Of a stretch of DNA of 5,386 nt, positions 1 to 5,136 are shown one piece after another. The notes beneath the pieces are model-generated. The model had not been told where the DNA came from and searched no databases. It saw only the letters and a program-made list of their open reading frames with translations. A program made the position numbers and the translations under genes. Origin of the DNA: Anaerolineae bacterium (GTDB lineage Bacteria > Chloroflexota > Anaerolineae > Aggregatilineales > Phototrophicaceae); assembly GCA_015492875.1 (NCBI GenBank), contig WGEI01000585.1, positions 1 to 5,386 of the forward strand, given 5' to 3'. The first letter of the stretch is position 1; each line of letters starts with the position of its first letter.

Positions 1-430
1 CGTTAGAGCCAGCAGCAGGCTCGGTTACACAGTAAGAGGCATATTCGCCTTTATCGGCGATACGTTCGCCAAGCCAGTATTGTTTCTGCTCTTCAGAGCC
101 AGCGATGATAATCGGCAGTGCAGCCAGAGCATTCGTCCCAATACTCGTACCGATGCCGGTACAGCCATAGCCAAGTTCTTCAGCGACGATACATTCTTCC
201 AGCAATGACGCCCCTACACCGCCATATTCGGCAGGGATGTTCATATTCACAATGCCGAGTTCGCGCGCTTTTTGATAAATATCATCGGGGAAGCGGGCTT
301 CACGATCGTACTCTTCAGCTACTGGAATGATTTCATTAGCTGCGAAATCACGCGCCATCTTTTGGAGCATTTGCTGCTCTTCATTGAGCAAAAAGGAAAG
401 ACCTGTCGTGACGGTACTCATATCAACCAT
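1..430 (-). CDS. Acyl-CoA dehydrogenase, medium-chain-like, N-terminal part (gene continues past the left edge)
   Basis: This is the first 143 codons of a flavin-dependent acyl-CoA dehydrogenase, which introduces the alpha-beta double bond of an acyl-CoA in beta-oxidation or branched-chain acid breakdown and passes electrons to ETF. The reading frame starts at ATG 430 and stays open to base 1. Residues 13-125 carry the helical N-terminal domain typical of the family (LNEEQQML, then PAEYGGVG at 66-73). The stretch AEELGYGCTG (83-92) followed by LPIIIAG (105-111) closely resembles mammalian medium-chain enzymes. YCVTEPAAGSN (133-143) is the flavin-contacting signature; in the medium-chain enzyme its Thr touches the flavin. 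The usual Asp after GS is Asn here. The catalytic Glu would lie outside the window. A GGAG sits 11 bases before ATG 430; a second in-frame ATG at 421 is possible. Substrate chain length cannot be decided from this fragment. Confidence 0.93.
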   Translation of the reverse strand, partial: MVDMSTVTTGLSFLLNEEQQMLQKMARDFAANEIIPVAEEYDREARFPDDIYQKARELGIVNMNIPAEYGGVGASLLEECIVAEELGYGCTGIGTSIGTNALAALPIIIAGSEEQKQYWLGERIADKGEYASYCVTEPAAGSN

Positions 431-454
431 AGTTTTTTATTCTCCGCAATTAAT

Positions 455-468
455 TTAACGAGCGTTCG
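455..468. promoter_or_regulatory. Candidate TetR-type operator at the acyl-CoA dehydrogenase transcription start
   Basis: The core AACG-AG-CGTT (457-466) is a perfect 4+4 inverted repeat with a 2-base centre. The wider TTAACGAGCGTTCG is nearly symmetric as well. It lies directly downstream of the -10 box, over the expected transcription start of the minus-strand gene, where a bound repressor would block RNA polymerase. Short AACG-N2-CGTT palindromes are a pattern used by TetR-family regulators of acyl-CoA or phenylacetyl-CoA metabolism (PaaR of Thermus, from memory). No regulator gene is in the window, so its identity is inference. Confidence 0.45.
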
Positions 469-472
469 ATTA

Positions 473-500
473 ATTATAACACGCCGTCACCATTCGGCAA
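473..500 (-). promoter_or_regulatory. Sigma70-type promoter of the acyl-CoA dehydrogenase gene
   Basis: Read on the minus strand, a perfect -10 TATAAT occupies 478-473. TTGCCG (4 of 6 matches to the -35 consensus) lies at 500-495 with a 16-base spacer. Transcription would start near 466, inside the palindrome described separately, giving a leader of about 35 bases before ATG 430. Confidence 0.55.
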
Positions 501-520
501 TTATAGAAATGGGATTTTAA

Positions 521-553
521 TGAAAAACAACAGAGGCGCTCATCACGCCCCTG
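521..553 (-). terminator. Rho-independent terminator of the glutaminyl cyclase gene
   Basis: On the minus strand an 8-bp stem (CAGGGGCG with CGCCTCTG, one G-U pair in RNA) encloses a 7-base loop and is followed by TTGTTTTTCA. It begins 27 bases after the stop codon of the upstream minus-strand gene. It separates that gene from the acyl-CoA dehydrogenase promoter, so the two are not one operon. Confidence 0.75.
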
Positions 554-580
554 CTGCAAGCTGCTGAATGGTCATTTAGT

Positions 581-2092
581 TTACGGCTCTACGAAACGGA
601 CGAGGAACATTTTCGGCCATAGCTTGCCGGTGATATAGAATTGGTCATTTTCGGCATAGGCAATACCATTGAGCACGTTAGCTTCTGCCACTTCGTCCTC
701 TGTCAACAAGCCCGAAGCATCGATAATTTGGTCAACAAAGCCGGTGGCCTTATCAATACGGACAATCACATCCTGCTGCCAGACATTGGCATAGATATAA
801 TCACCCACACACTCTAACTCATTGAGGTCCAAGACGGGGTCGCCTTGTACTGTGACTGTGATACGGCTGAGCTGTTCAAATGTGGCGGGGTCACGCAGGT
901 AAATATAAGGGCTGCCATCACTCATATAGAGCGTTTCGCCATCATAACAAATCCCCCAGCCCTGCCCCTCATAATTGAAAGTTTCTAAAAGCGCAAAGGT
1001 GTCACGGTCATAAACTAGGGCGAGGCCTGATGTCCATGTAATCTGGATGAGGCGATTATCAACTAGTGCTAGCCCTTCACCAAAAAGCAGCTCATCATTA
1101 GCCAGATTGGCGGCATCAGCGCCAAAGTAGGCCTCGTCAATGGAGATGCTGCGCAAAACTTCGCCAGTTTCTGGTTGCACTTCGCGTAGAGTAGATTGCC
1201 CACGCCGACCGGTACTTTCATAAAATAGGCCTTCATGCAACAAAAGCCCTTGTGTGAAAGCTGCTGAGTCATGGGCGTAAGTTTCCAACACCTCTACACC
1301 CAAGCGAGCGGCAGCGGGCGCTTCGACAAACCGAACTTCATAAAGCGTCGGCGATAGCGTGCCTGTGAGATAGAAAGTGTCGCTATCTGGATTATAGGCA
1401 ATGCCACTGAGGAAGTTGTTCTCTCCACTACCGATGCCCGGCAAAAGCAAAGCAGCGTTAATCAAACCATCGACAGAACCGCTATTTTTATCAATGCGCA
1501 GGATGAAACGGCGCTGTAATACATTAGCGAAGATGTGCTCGCCAACGCACTCTAATTCAGCGACACCTGCGAGATTTTCGCCATTGAGATTGACGGTAAA
1601 TGTCTCCAAGACTTCAAACGTTTCGGGGTCGCGGCGGTAAATGGTCTCTGTGCCATCGCTCATATAGAGCGCCTCGCCATCGTAACATAAGCCGATAGCA
1701 TCGCCTTCGTAGGCAAATGAACCCGTGTTTTCTAAAGAGGCGACATCGTAGGTGAAAGCTATGCCATCACGCAAAGTCAACTGAATGAGCGTATCACCAA
1801 CTAGGGTTAAACCTGTCGCAAAATATTGGGCATCTACTAGACGAGTGGCCTCATTTTCTCCAGTTACAGATGTGCGGCGCAAGGAAGAAGCACCAGCAAT
1901 GCCGGTACTTTCATACAGGCTGCCATCATGCCATAAAAGCCCCATGGTTAGGGCATTGGTGTCGTGCGGGTATTCGGCAACAATTTGCGTGGCAAAGACA
2001 GGGACTTCTGGTTGTTCATCTTGTTGGGCTATGGCTGTTGAAGTCAATGTTATAGCAAACAATGTGAGTAAAAACACAAACCGAAAGCGCAT
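581..2092 (-). CDS. Secreted tandem-domain glutaminyl-peptide cyclotransferase (plant-type QC fold); N-terminal copy degenerate
   Basis: The 503-residue product starts with a Sec signal peptide (MRFRFVFLLTLFA..., predicted cut after AIA at residue 22). Two copies of the Glu_cyclase_2 / papaya-QC five-bladed propeller domain follow, about residues 35-257 and 265-503; single-domain enzymes are about 250-290 residues. This family converts N-terminal Gln to pyroglutamate. The C-terminal copy has the expected active-site positions, assigned by comparison with papaya QC from memory: F279 and Q281 (AFTQGL), F337 and E339 (FGEG, the proposed acid/base), W353, W379 (GWG), N424 (LNELE), W438 (ANVWQ) and K490 (TGKLWP). 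In the N-terminal copy the matching residues are L48, M50, T93, L107, I133, A178, L192 and T245, so it is probably non-catalytic. GAGG five bases before ATG 2092 supports the start. The gene diverges from the DUF3048 gene and ends at a terminator. Family assignment is firm; activity is inferred. Confidence 0.92.
   Translation of the reverse strand: MRFRFVFLLTLFAITLTSTAIAQQDEQPEVPVFATQIVAEYPHDTNALTMGLLWHDGSLYESTGIAGASSLRRTSVTGENEATRLVDAQYFATGLTLVGDTLIQLTLRDGIAFTYDVASLENTGSFAYEGDAIGLCYDGEALYMSDGTETIYRRDPETFEVLETFTVNLNGENLAGVAELECVGEHIFANVLQRRFILRIDKNSGSVDGLINAALLLPGIGSGENNFLSGIAYNPDSDTFYLTGTLSPTLYEVRFVEAPAAARLGVEVLETYAHDSAAFTQGLLLHEGLFYESTGRRGQSTLREVQPETGEVLRSISIDEAYFGADAANLANDELLFGEGLALVDNRLIQITWTSGLALVYDRDTFALLETFNYEGQGWGICYDGETLYMSDGSPYIYLRDPATFEQLSRITVTVQGDPVLDLNELECVGDYIYANVWQQDVIVRIDKATGFVDQIIDASGLLTEDEVAEANVLNGIAYAENDQFYITGKLWPKMFLVRFVEP
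584..1300 (-). repeat. C-terminal (intact) glutaminyl cyclase domain copy
   Basis: Codons 265-503 form the second unit of the internal duplication. Shared landmarks with the first unit are YESTG, CYDGE-LYMSDG, RDP-TFE, ELECVG, ANV-Q, RIDK, GIAY and LVRFVEP/YEVRFVEAP. This copy carries about 12 extra residues near 324-335, just before FGEG. At DNA level, 914-955 matches 1652-1693 of the other copy at 35 of 42 positions by my count. Confidence 0.85.
1322..1990 (-). repeat. N-terminal (degenerate) glutaminyl cyclase domain copy
   Basis: Codons 35-257 form the first unit of the duplication. The structural motifs of the propeller are retained (YESTG 60-64, YMSDG 143-147, ELECVG 179-184, RIDK 199-202, GIAY 230-233). 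The catalytic and pocket residues are replaced by Leu, Met, Ile, Ala or Thr. The reading frame is uninterrupted, so this is a maintained domain rather than a decayed pseudogene. Confidence 0.85.
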
Positions 2093-2122
2093 TCTAACCT
2101 CATTTCATCATCCATAAACAAC

Positions 2123-2128
2123 ACTATA
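2123..2128 (-). promoter_or_regulatory. Possible -10 box of the glutaminyl cyclase gene
   Basis: On the minus strand TATAGT lies 31 bases before the start codon. The hexamer 17 bases upstream is a poor -35, and it falls in the left arm of the 2145-2177 inverted repeat. Another weak candidate is CATAAT at 2136-2131. The support is weak. Confidence 0.3.
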
Positions 2129-2144
2129 CGATTATGCAACGATA

Positions 2145-2177
2145 TGATGATGCCCATTGCATTGGGATGCATCATCA
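2145..2177. promoter_or_regulatory. Inverted repeat in the divergent intergenic region, candidate shared operator
   Basis: TGATGATGC (2145-2153) and GCATCATCA (2169-2177) are perfect 9-bp inverted arms separated by 15 bases. The spacer itself contains CCC-ATTGCATT-GGG, a second, smaller dyad. The right arm covers the -35 position of the plus-strand promoter, and the left arm covers the likely -35 position of the minus-strand gene. That fits one regulator controlling both secreted-protein genes. There is no T-tract, so a terminator is unlikely. Confidence 0.4.
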
Positions 2178-2187
2178 CAGCGCACAG

Positions 2188-2196
2188 TGCTATAAT
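2188..2196 (+). promoter_or_regulatory. Extended -10 promoter of the DUF3048 gene
   Basis: TGCTATAAT is a perfect -10 hexamer preceded by the TGn extension. The -35 region at the proper distance is poor, as is common for extended -10 promoters. The start would be near 2203, about 30 bases before the ATG at 2235, with GAGGAAAG as ribosome binding site at 2223-2230. Confidence 0.6.
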
Positions 2197-2234
2197 ACCG
2201 CCGCATTAGGTGAGTTGTATATGAGGAAAGCGAA

Positions 2235-3530
2235 ATGATAAAGCGTTTCTGGTTATTGGCATGTTTGCTTTGTTTATTGATTATCAGCACCCCATCACTG
2301 GCGCAAGAGGGAGATAGCCTTATTGGGCCAGATATTTATCCTATTGGCATCAACCCACTGACGGGTTTGCCGGTTGATAACCCCGAAGTCTTAAACCAGC
2401 GGCCACTTATCGTCAAAATTGTGAATGCGCCAGCAGAAGTGCGTCCACAACATGGACTGATGGCCGCAGATATTGTTTGGGAGCATTTGTTGGCCGGCGG
2501 TATTACCCGTTTTTCGGCAATTTACTATAGCCAAACGCCGAACTATGTCGGCCCTGTGCGGAGTATGCGGTTGGTCGATTTCGAGCTAATACGGGTATAT
2601 CATGCCTTGCTTACCGCTAGCGGTGGCTCTGATGGCACAATACGTATTCTGTTTCAAGACCCATATGCCTACCAACATACATTCTATCAAGGAGGCCCTT
2701 GCCCGATGATGTGTCGTAGTGGTGAAACAGACATCCCTTATGAGTGGACGCTTTATGCCAATCCGCAGGCATTGCGCCAATCCACTGAGGCCTTCCGCGA
2801 CACAACACCCGAAGGTGTCTCCGGTATGGCGTTTCATGAGGCGACACCGCTCGGCGGGCGTTATATCTATTATGCTTATGTGCGCTATCGCCAAACGCCT
2901 GTTTACTGGGAATGGGAGCCTGTAGAGCGCGTTTGGTTGCGTTCTCAAGATGGCTTAGAACATTATGACGAGGCAACTGGAGAGCGCGTTCGTGCGGCCA
3001 ATGTCTTGATTATCGAAGATGACCATATCGAACAGCCCTATGTAGCGGAGAACTATTGGGGGCCATCAAACTATGCCTTCTCGGTCAATTTAGTAGGAAG
3101 CGGGCGTATTATCCTTCTGCGCGATGGGCAAATGTTTGAAGGCGAATGGCGACGGCCTTCTCGTGAAGCTCCGCTACAATTTTACGATTTGCAGGGGAAT
3201 GTCCTACCGTTCAAACCCGGAAACACATTCGTCAATCTCGTACCGCGCTGGAACCGGGGCTATTCTTTAGAGTTTGGCCTTGTCAATCCATTGACAGCAA
3301 CTGTGATGGTGCAGAGTGCTAATATACGGCAAGGGCCAAGCGCAAACTACCCCTCTGGGCGGGCGGCAACGCTGGGGCAAGAGTTCATGGTCATCGGGCG
3401 TAATAATCGAGGCGATTGGTTACAAATCCGCTATGATGATGAGCTGACGTTGTGGATTGCAGCATCGCTGGTAGAGGTCAATGGCGATATTATGAGTTTA
3501 CCGGTTGTCGTGCCAACCGTTGACGGGTAA
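2235..3530 (+). CDS. Secreted DUF3048 (YerB-like) protein with C-terminal bacterial SH3 domain
   Basis: The 431-residue product has a Sec signal peptide (residues 1-23, SLA then QEGD). The DUF3048 N-terminal domain follows at about 38-200: PLTGLPV (41-47), RPLIVKI (56-62), RPQHGL, ADIVWEHLLAGGITRFSAIY (exactly this stretch, 78-97) and GPVRSMR (106-112). The family's C-terminal domain is about 225-340 (VWLRSQDG, LRDGQMFEGEW, FKPGNTFVNLVP). Residues about 355-418 are an SH3_3-type domain (VQSANIRQGPSANYPSG, then GDWLQIRY), often used for cell-wall or surface binding. The family's biochemical role is unknown; B. subtilis YerB is its named member. Cys146 and Cys150 (CPMMC) could form a disulfide outside the cell. 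The start is supported by GAGGAAAG. The protein is likely exported and surface-associated; a more precise role cannot be stated. Confidence 0.93.
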   Translation: MIKRFWLLACLLCLLIISTPSLAQEGDSLIGPDIYPIGINPLTGLPVDNPEVLNQRPLIVKIVNAPAEVRPQHGLMAADIVWEHLLAGGITRFSAIYYSQTPNYVGPVRSMRLVDFELIRVYHALLTASGGSDGTIRILFQDPYAYQHTFYQGGPCPMMCRSGETDIPYEWTLYANPQALRQSTEAFRDTTPEGVSGMAFHEATPLGGRYIYYAYVRYRQTPVYWEWEPVERVWLRSQDGLEHYDEATGERVRAANVLIIEDDHIEQPYVAENYWGPSNYAFSVNLVGSGRIILLRDGQMFEGEWRRPSREAPLQFYDLQGNVLPFKPGNTFVNLVPRWNRGYSLEFGLVNPLTATVMVQSANIRQGPSANYPSGRAATLGQEFMVIGRNNRGDWLQIRYDDELTLWIAASLVEVNGDIMSLPVVVPTVDG

Positions 3531-3539
3531 TTAAGAGAA

Positions 3540-3575
3540 AAGCCCCCTTGCATTGGAGGGGGCTTCTTAAATTTT
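3540..3575 (+). terminator. Bidirectional Rho-independent terminator between convergent genes
   Basis: A 9-bp perfect stem (AAGCCCCCT 3540-3548 with AGGGGGCTT 3557-3565) encloses an 8-base loop. It is followed on the plus strand by CTTAAATTTT. On the minus strand the same hairpin is followed by TTCTCTT, so it can also stop the renalase-like gene, which ends 70 bases away. It begins 9 bases after the DUF3048 stop codon. Confidence 0.85.
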
Positions 3576-3634
3576 GGTTTAGCAGTGAGTGGCATCAACT
3601 TTCAAAACAACGAGTAAGACAAGTAAAATTGTCA

Positions 3635-4639
3635 CTAACTACTGGCAAAGCATTGGACTAAAGCTCGTCCTGCAGCCATACCAGAGAGCACAGCGCCTTC
3701 AACACGTGGGCCACCAAAAGCATCGCCAGCAAAGAAAAGCGGGGGCAAGTCTTCCGCCTGTAAACAGCGCTCATCATGCACAGGGTGTGGGGTGGCATAA
3801 GGCCAGCGTATCAGGCGCGCCTGTAGCACTTTGGTGCGCTCATCGCTATAGGGCTTCAGCGCTTCTCGAAGTGTTCTGAGAATTTGCGAATCTGGTTGTG
3901 GCCAAATCTGCTGGCTATAATCTGACGAAGCGTGAACAGTCACCAGTGTTTCGTGGCTGATACCCTTTTGGCGATTATCCGCTATCCAGCTAATTGGCGC
4001 GTGCGGGCGCTGAACAGCGCCGGGTTCTGGCAAGTGAAGGGGGCCTTCAACTTGAAATAGCGCACATAAAGTGGGCAAATACTGAATATTGTTCAGTACA
4101 GCCAAATCTCGTGGAGATAGGCGCGTGGCACCAGCGCGTAAAATAGCGAGCGACTGGGGCACAGGTGTGGTTAAAACAATGCCGCGTGTCGTGAAAATAT
4201 CGCCCGCTTCGTCTTGTACCATCCATGTGTCGCCGACGGGAGTTATGGTGGTTACGGCGGTTTGAGTGCGAACGTCGGCAATGTCTTGCGCTAAATGGCG
4301 GGCTAAGGCTTGCATACCACCATGCACAGCATAGCGCGGGTAGCTGGTTGTAGCTGCTTCGATGCTGCTATAGGCAAACCCTGTTGACCACATATAGACG
4401 ATGCCTTCTACCAGCCATTGCTGCACCCAATTTTGGAACTCTGGTGTGCGCACAGTGAAAAACTGAGCGCCCGCATCGGCCAAGCCATCCCCAAGCGCAA
4501 TAGAGGCCAACCGCCCGCCAACATCTTCCTCCAGCTCTAAAACAGCGATACTCAACCCAGAGCGCTCCAAAATATTGGCAGCAATCAAACCAGAAAGCCC
4601 ACCACCAACAACCACAGCATCTAAAGTCTCTTCAGACAT
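3635..4639 (-). CDS. FAD-dependent renalase-like oxidoreductase (amine oxidase superfamily)
   Basis: The 334-residue product is a p-cresol-methylhydroxylase-type Rossmann flavoprotein. The dinucleotide-binding motif is VVVGGGLSG (9-17), with acidic E35 at the end of the second strand to hold ribose, then VGGR (40-43). DAGAQFFTVR (55-64) matches bacterial renalase-like proteins. RWPYA (278-282) resembles the renalase RWxYA element, and FFAGDAFGGPRVEGA (302-316) is the C-terminal FAD site with Gly-Asp 305-306. Length fits bacterial renalases (about 310-350). There is no signal peptide or membrane segment, so it is cytoplasmic. Characterised bacterial renalase oxidises misreduced 2- or 6-dihydro-NAD(P) isomers with oxygen, a cofactor-repair role; that substrate is only inferred here, and other small FAD-linked amine oxidases are possible. 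GAGGGTGG upstream of ATG 4639 supports the start. The gene diverges from ssrA. Confidence 0.88.
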   Translation of the reverse strand: MSEETLDAVVVGGGLSGLIAANILERSGLSIAVLELEEDVGGRLASIALGDGLADAGAQFFTVRTPEFQNWVQQWLVEGIVYMWSTGFAYSSIEAATTSYPRYAVHGGMQALARHLAQDIADVRTQTAVTTITPVGDTWMVQDEAGDIFTTRGIVLTTPVPQSLAILRAGATRLSPRDLAVLNNIQYLPTLCALFQVEGPLHLPEPGAVQRPHAPISWIADNRQKGISHETLVTVHASSDYSQQIWPQPDSQILRTLREALKPYSDERTKVLQARLIRWPYATPHPVHDERCLQAEDLPPLFFAGDAFGGPRVEGAVLSGMAAGRALVQCFASS

Positions 4640-4670
4640 GGCATATCCACCCTCATTAAAAGTTTATCTG

Positions 4671-4686
4671 TATACAACTATACAAC
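4671..4686. repeat. Tandem 8-base repeat upstream of ssrA
   Basis: TATACAAC occurs twice in perfect tandem (4671-4678 and 4679-4686) in the AT-rich spacer between the renalase-like gene and ssrA. The second unit supplies the likely -35 (TATACA) of ssrA. On the minus strand it reads as repeated GTTGTATA in the leader or promoter of the oxidoreductase gene. It may be a coincidence of AT-rich sequence. Confidence 0.5.
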
Positions 4687-4712
4687 GATTCAAAAATTTG
4701 CTAAAATATAAG
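4679..4712 (+). promoter_or_regulatory. Likely ssrA promoter
   Basis: TATACA (4679-4684, 4 of 6 to the -35 consensus) and TAAAAT (4702-4707) are 17 bases apart. The overlapping TATAAG (4707-4712) is an alternative -10, seven bases before the mature 5' end at 4720. The choice between the two is unresolved. Confidence 0.45.
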
Positions 4713-4719
4713 CAAAGAA

Positions 4720-5102
4720 GGGGGTGACATGGCTTCGATGCGGGAGGCTGAGTATACACTGCAAGCCGCGGCGCTTGTACCGCGTGAACAACGAGCAGAC
4801 ACCAATAGGTGCCAACGAACCTGCTTACGCTATGGCTGCCTAATTTAGGCTAAACCATAGCGCTGACCCAGAGATGGTCAGCCGTCCGCCCCACCTATCA
4901 CCGTCGAGGTGGGAACGGGCGTCATAATAAGGCGGTAGTGCAACCCAGTAGACGCCGATAAGCTGGGCCAAGAGAACATCGGCTGGTCACAGGTATACCG
5001 CGTTACTCCGGGTTCCCTGTGGCGAGACTTAATAGGGTAACTAAGCTTGTAGATGTGTGTGCTCGAATCTCGTAGACGCGGGTTCGACTCCCGCCACCTC
5101 CA
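4720..5102 (+). ncRNA. ssrA: Transfer-messenger RNA (tmRNA)
   Basis: This is a one-piece tmRNA of 383 bases, which with SmpB rescues stalled ribosomes and tags the nascent chain for proteolysis. The acceptor stem pairs GGGGGTG (4720-4726) with CACCTCC (5095-5101). Its third pair is G-U, the alanine identity element. The discriminator is A5102, and CCA is not encoded. The T arm is GCGGG-TTCGACT-CCCGC (5078-5094). Helix 2 joins 4759-4765 with 5046-5052. Pseudoknot stems are visible: CGCGG/CCGCG (4767-4784), GCTGACC/GGTCAGC (4862-4882) and CCCACCT/AGGTGGG (4890-4913). The tag frame is described separately. The stop codon sits in a hairpin with arms 4828-4835 and 4855-4862, as in other tmRNAs. 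Confidence 0.97.
4811..4843 (+). other. tmRNA tag-peptide reading frame (ANEPAYAMAA, stop TAA)
   Basis: The resume codon is placed at GCC 4811 because the preceding ATAGGT and following GCC-AAC-GAA align with GTAGTC-GCA-AAC-GAC of the E. coli tmRNA. Ten codons follow, then TAA at 4841-4843. The tag ends in AMAA rather than the usual ALAA; the hydrophobic-Ala-Ala end should still be a protease signal. Reading back in frame, no stop intervenes for several codons, so the exact resume point is inferred from alignment. Confidence 0.85.
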
Positions 5103-5103
5103 C

Positions 5104-5136
5104 AAAAAATGCCCCTCTATTGAGGGGCGTTGTTAT
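5104..5136 (+). terminator. Bidirectional terminator between ssrA and the DUF1028 gene
   Basis: GCCCCTC (5111-5117) and GAGGGGC (5122-5128) form a 7-bp stem with a 4-base loop. It is followed by GTTGTTATT on the plus strand for ssrA. On the minus strand it is followed by ATTTTTTG, an even better tract for the DUF1028 gene, whose stop codon is 7 bases before the stem. Confidence 0.85.

Noticed and set aside
118..520. Two plus-strand open frames in the acyl-CoA dehydrogenase region
   Set aside because: The minus-strand frame is clearly an acyl-CoA dehydrogenase; these frames are its shadow and run into its promoter.
1785..2117. Plus-strand open frame of 110 codons opposite the cyclase N-terminus
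   Set aside because: It is antisense to a well-supported signal peptide and propeller domain, and its sequence looks low-quality with no recognisable motif.
2253..2264. Possible lipobox (LLAC, residues 7-10) in the DUF3048 protein
   Set aside because: The hydrophobic segment before Cys10 is too short and continues well past it; a type I cleavage after SLA at residue 23 fits better.
2586..2976. Two overlapping minus-strand open frames of about 120 codons within the DUF3048 gene
   Set aside because: The plus-strand frame has clear conserved family motifs throughout; these are antisense shadows without a ribosome binding site.
4841..4862. Possible two-piece (permuted) tmRNA
   Set aside because: The 5' acceptor strand, tag frame, pseudoknots and 3' T arm occur in standard order in one continuous piece.
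4878..5105. Minus-strand open frame of 75 codons across the tmRNA gene
   Set aside because: It lies inside ssrA, whose acceptor stem, T arm and pseudoknots explain this sequence, and it resembles no protein family I know.
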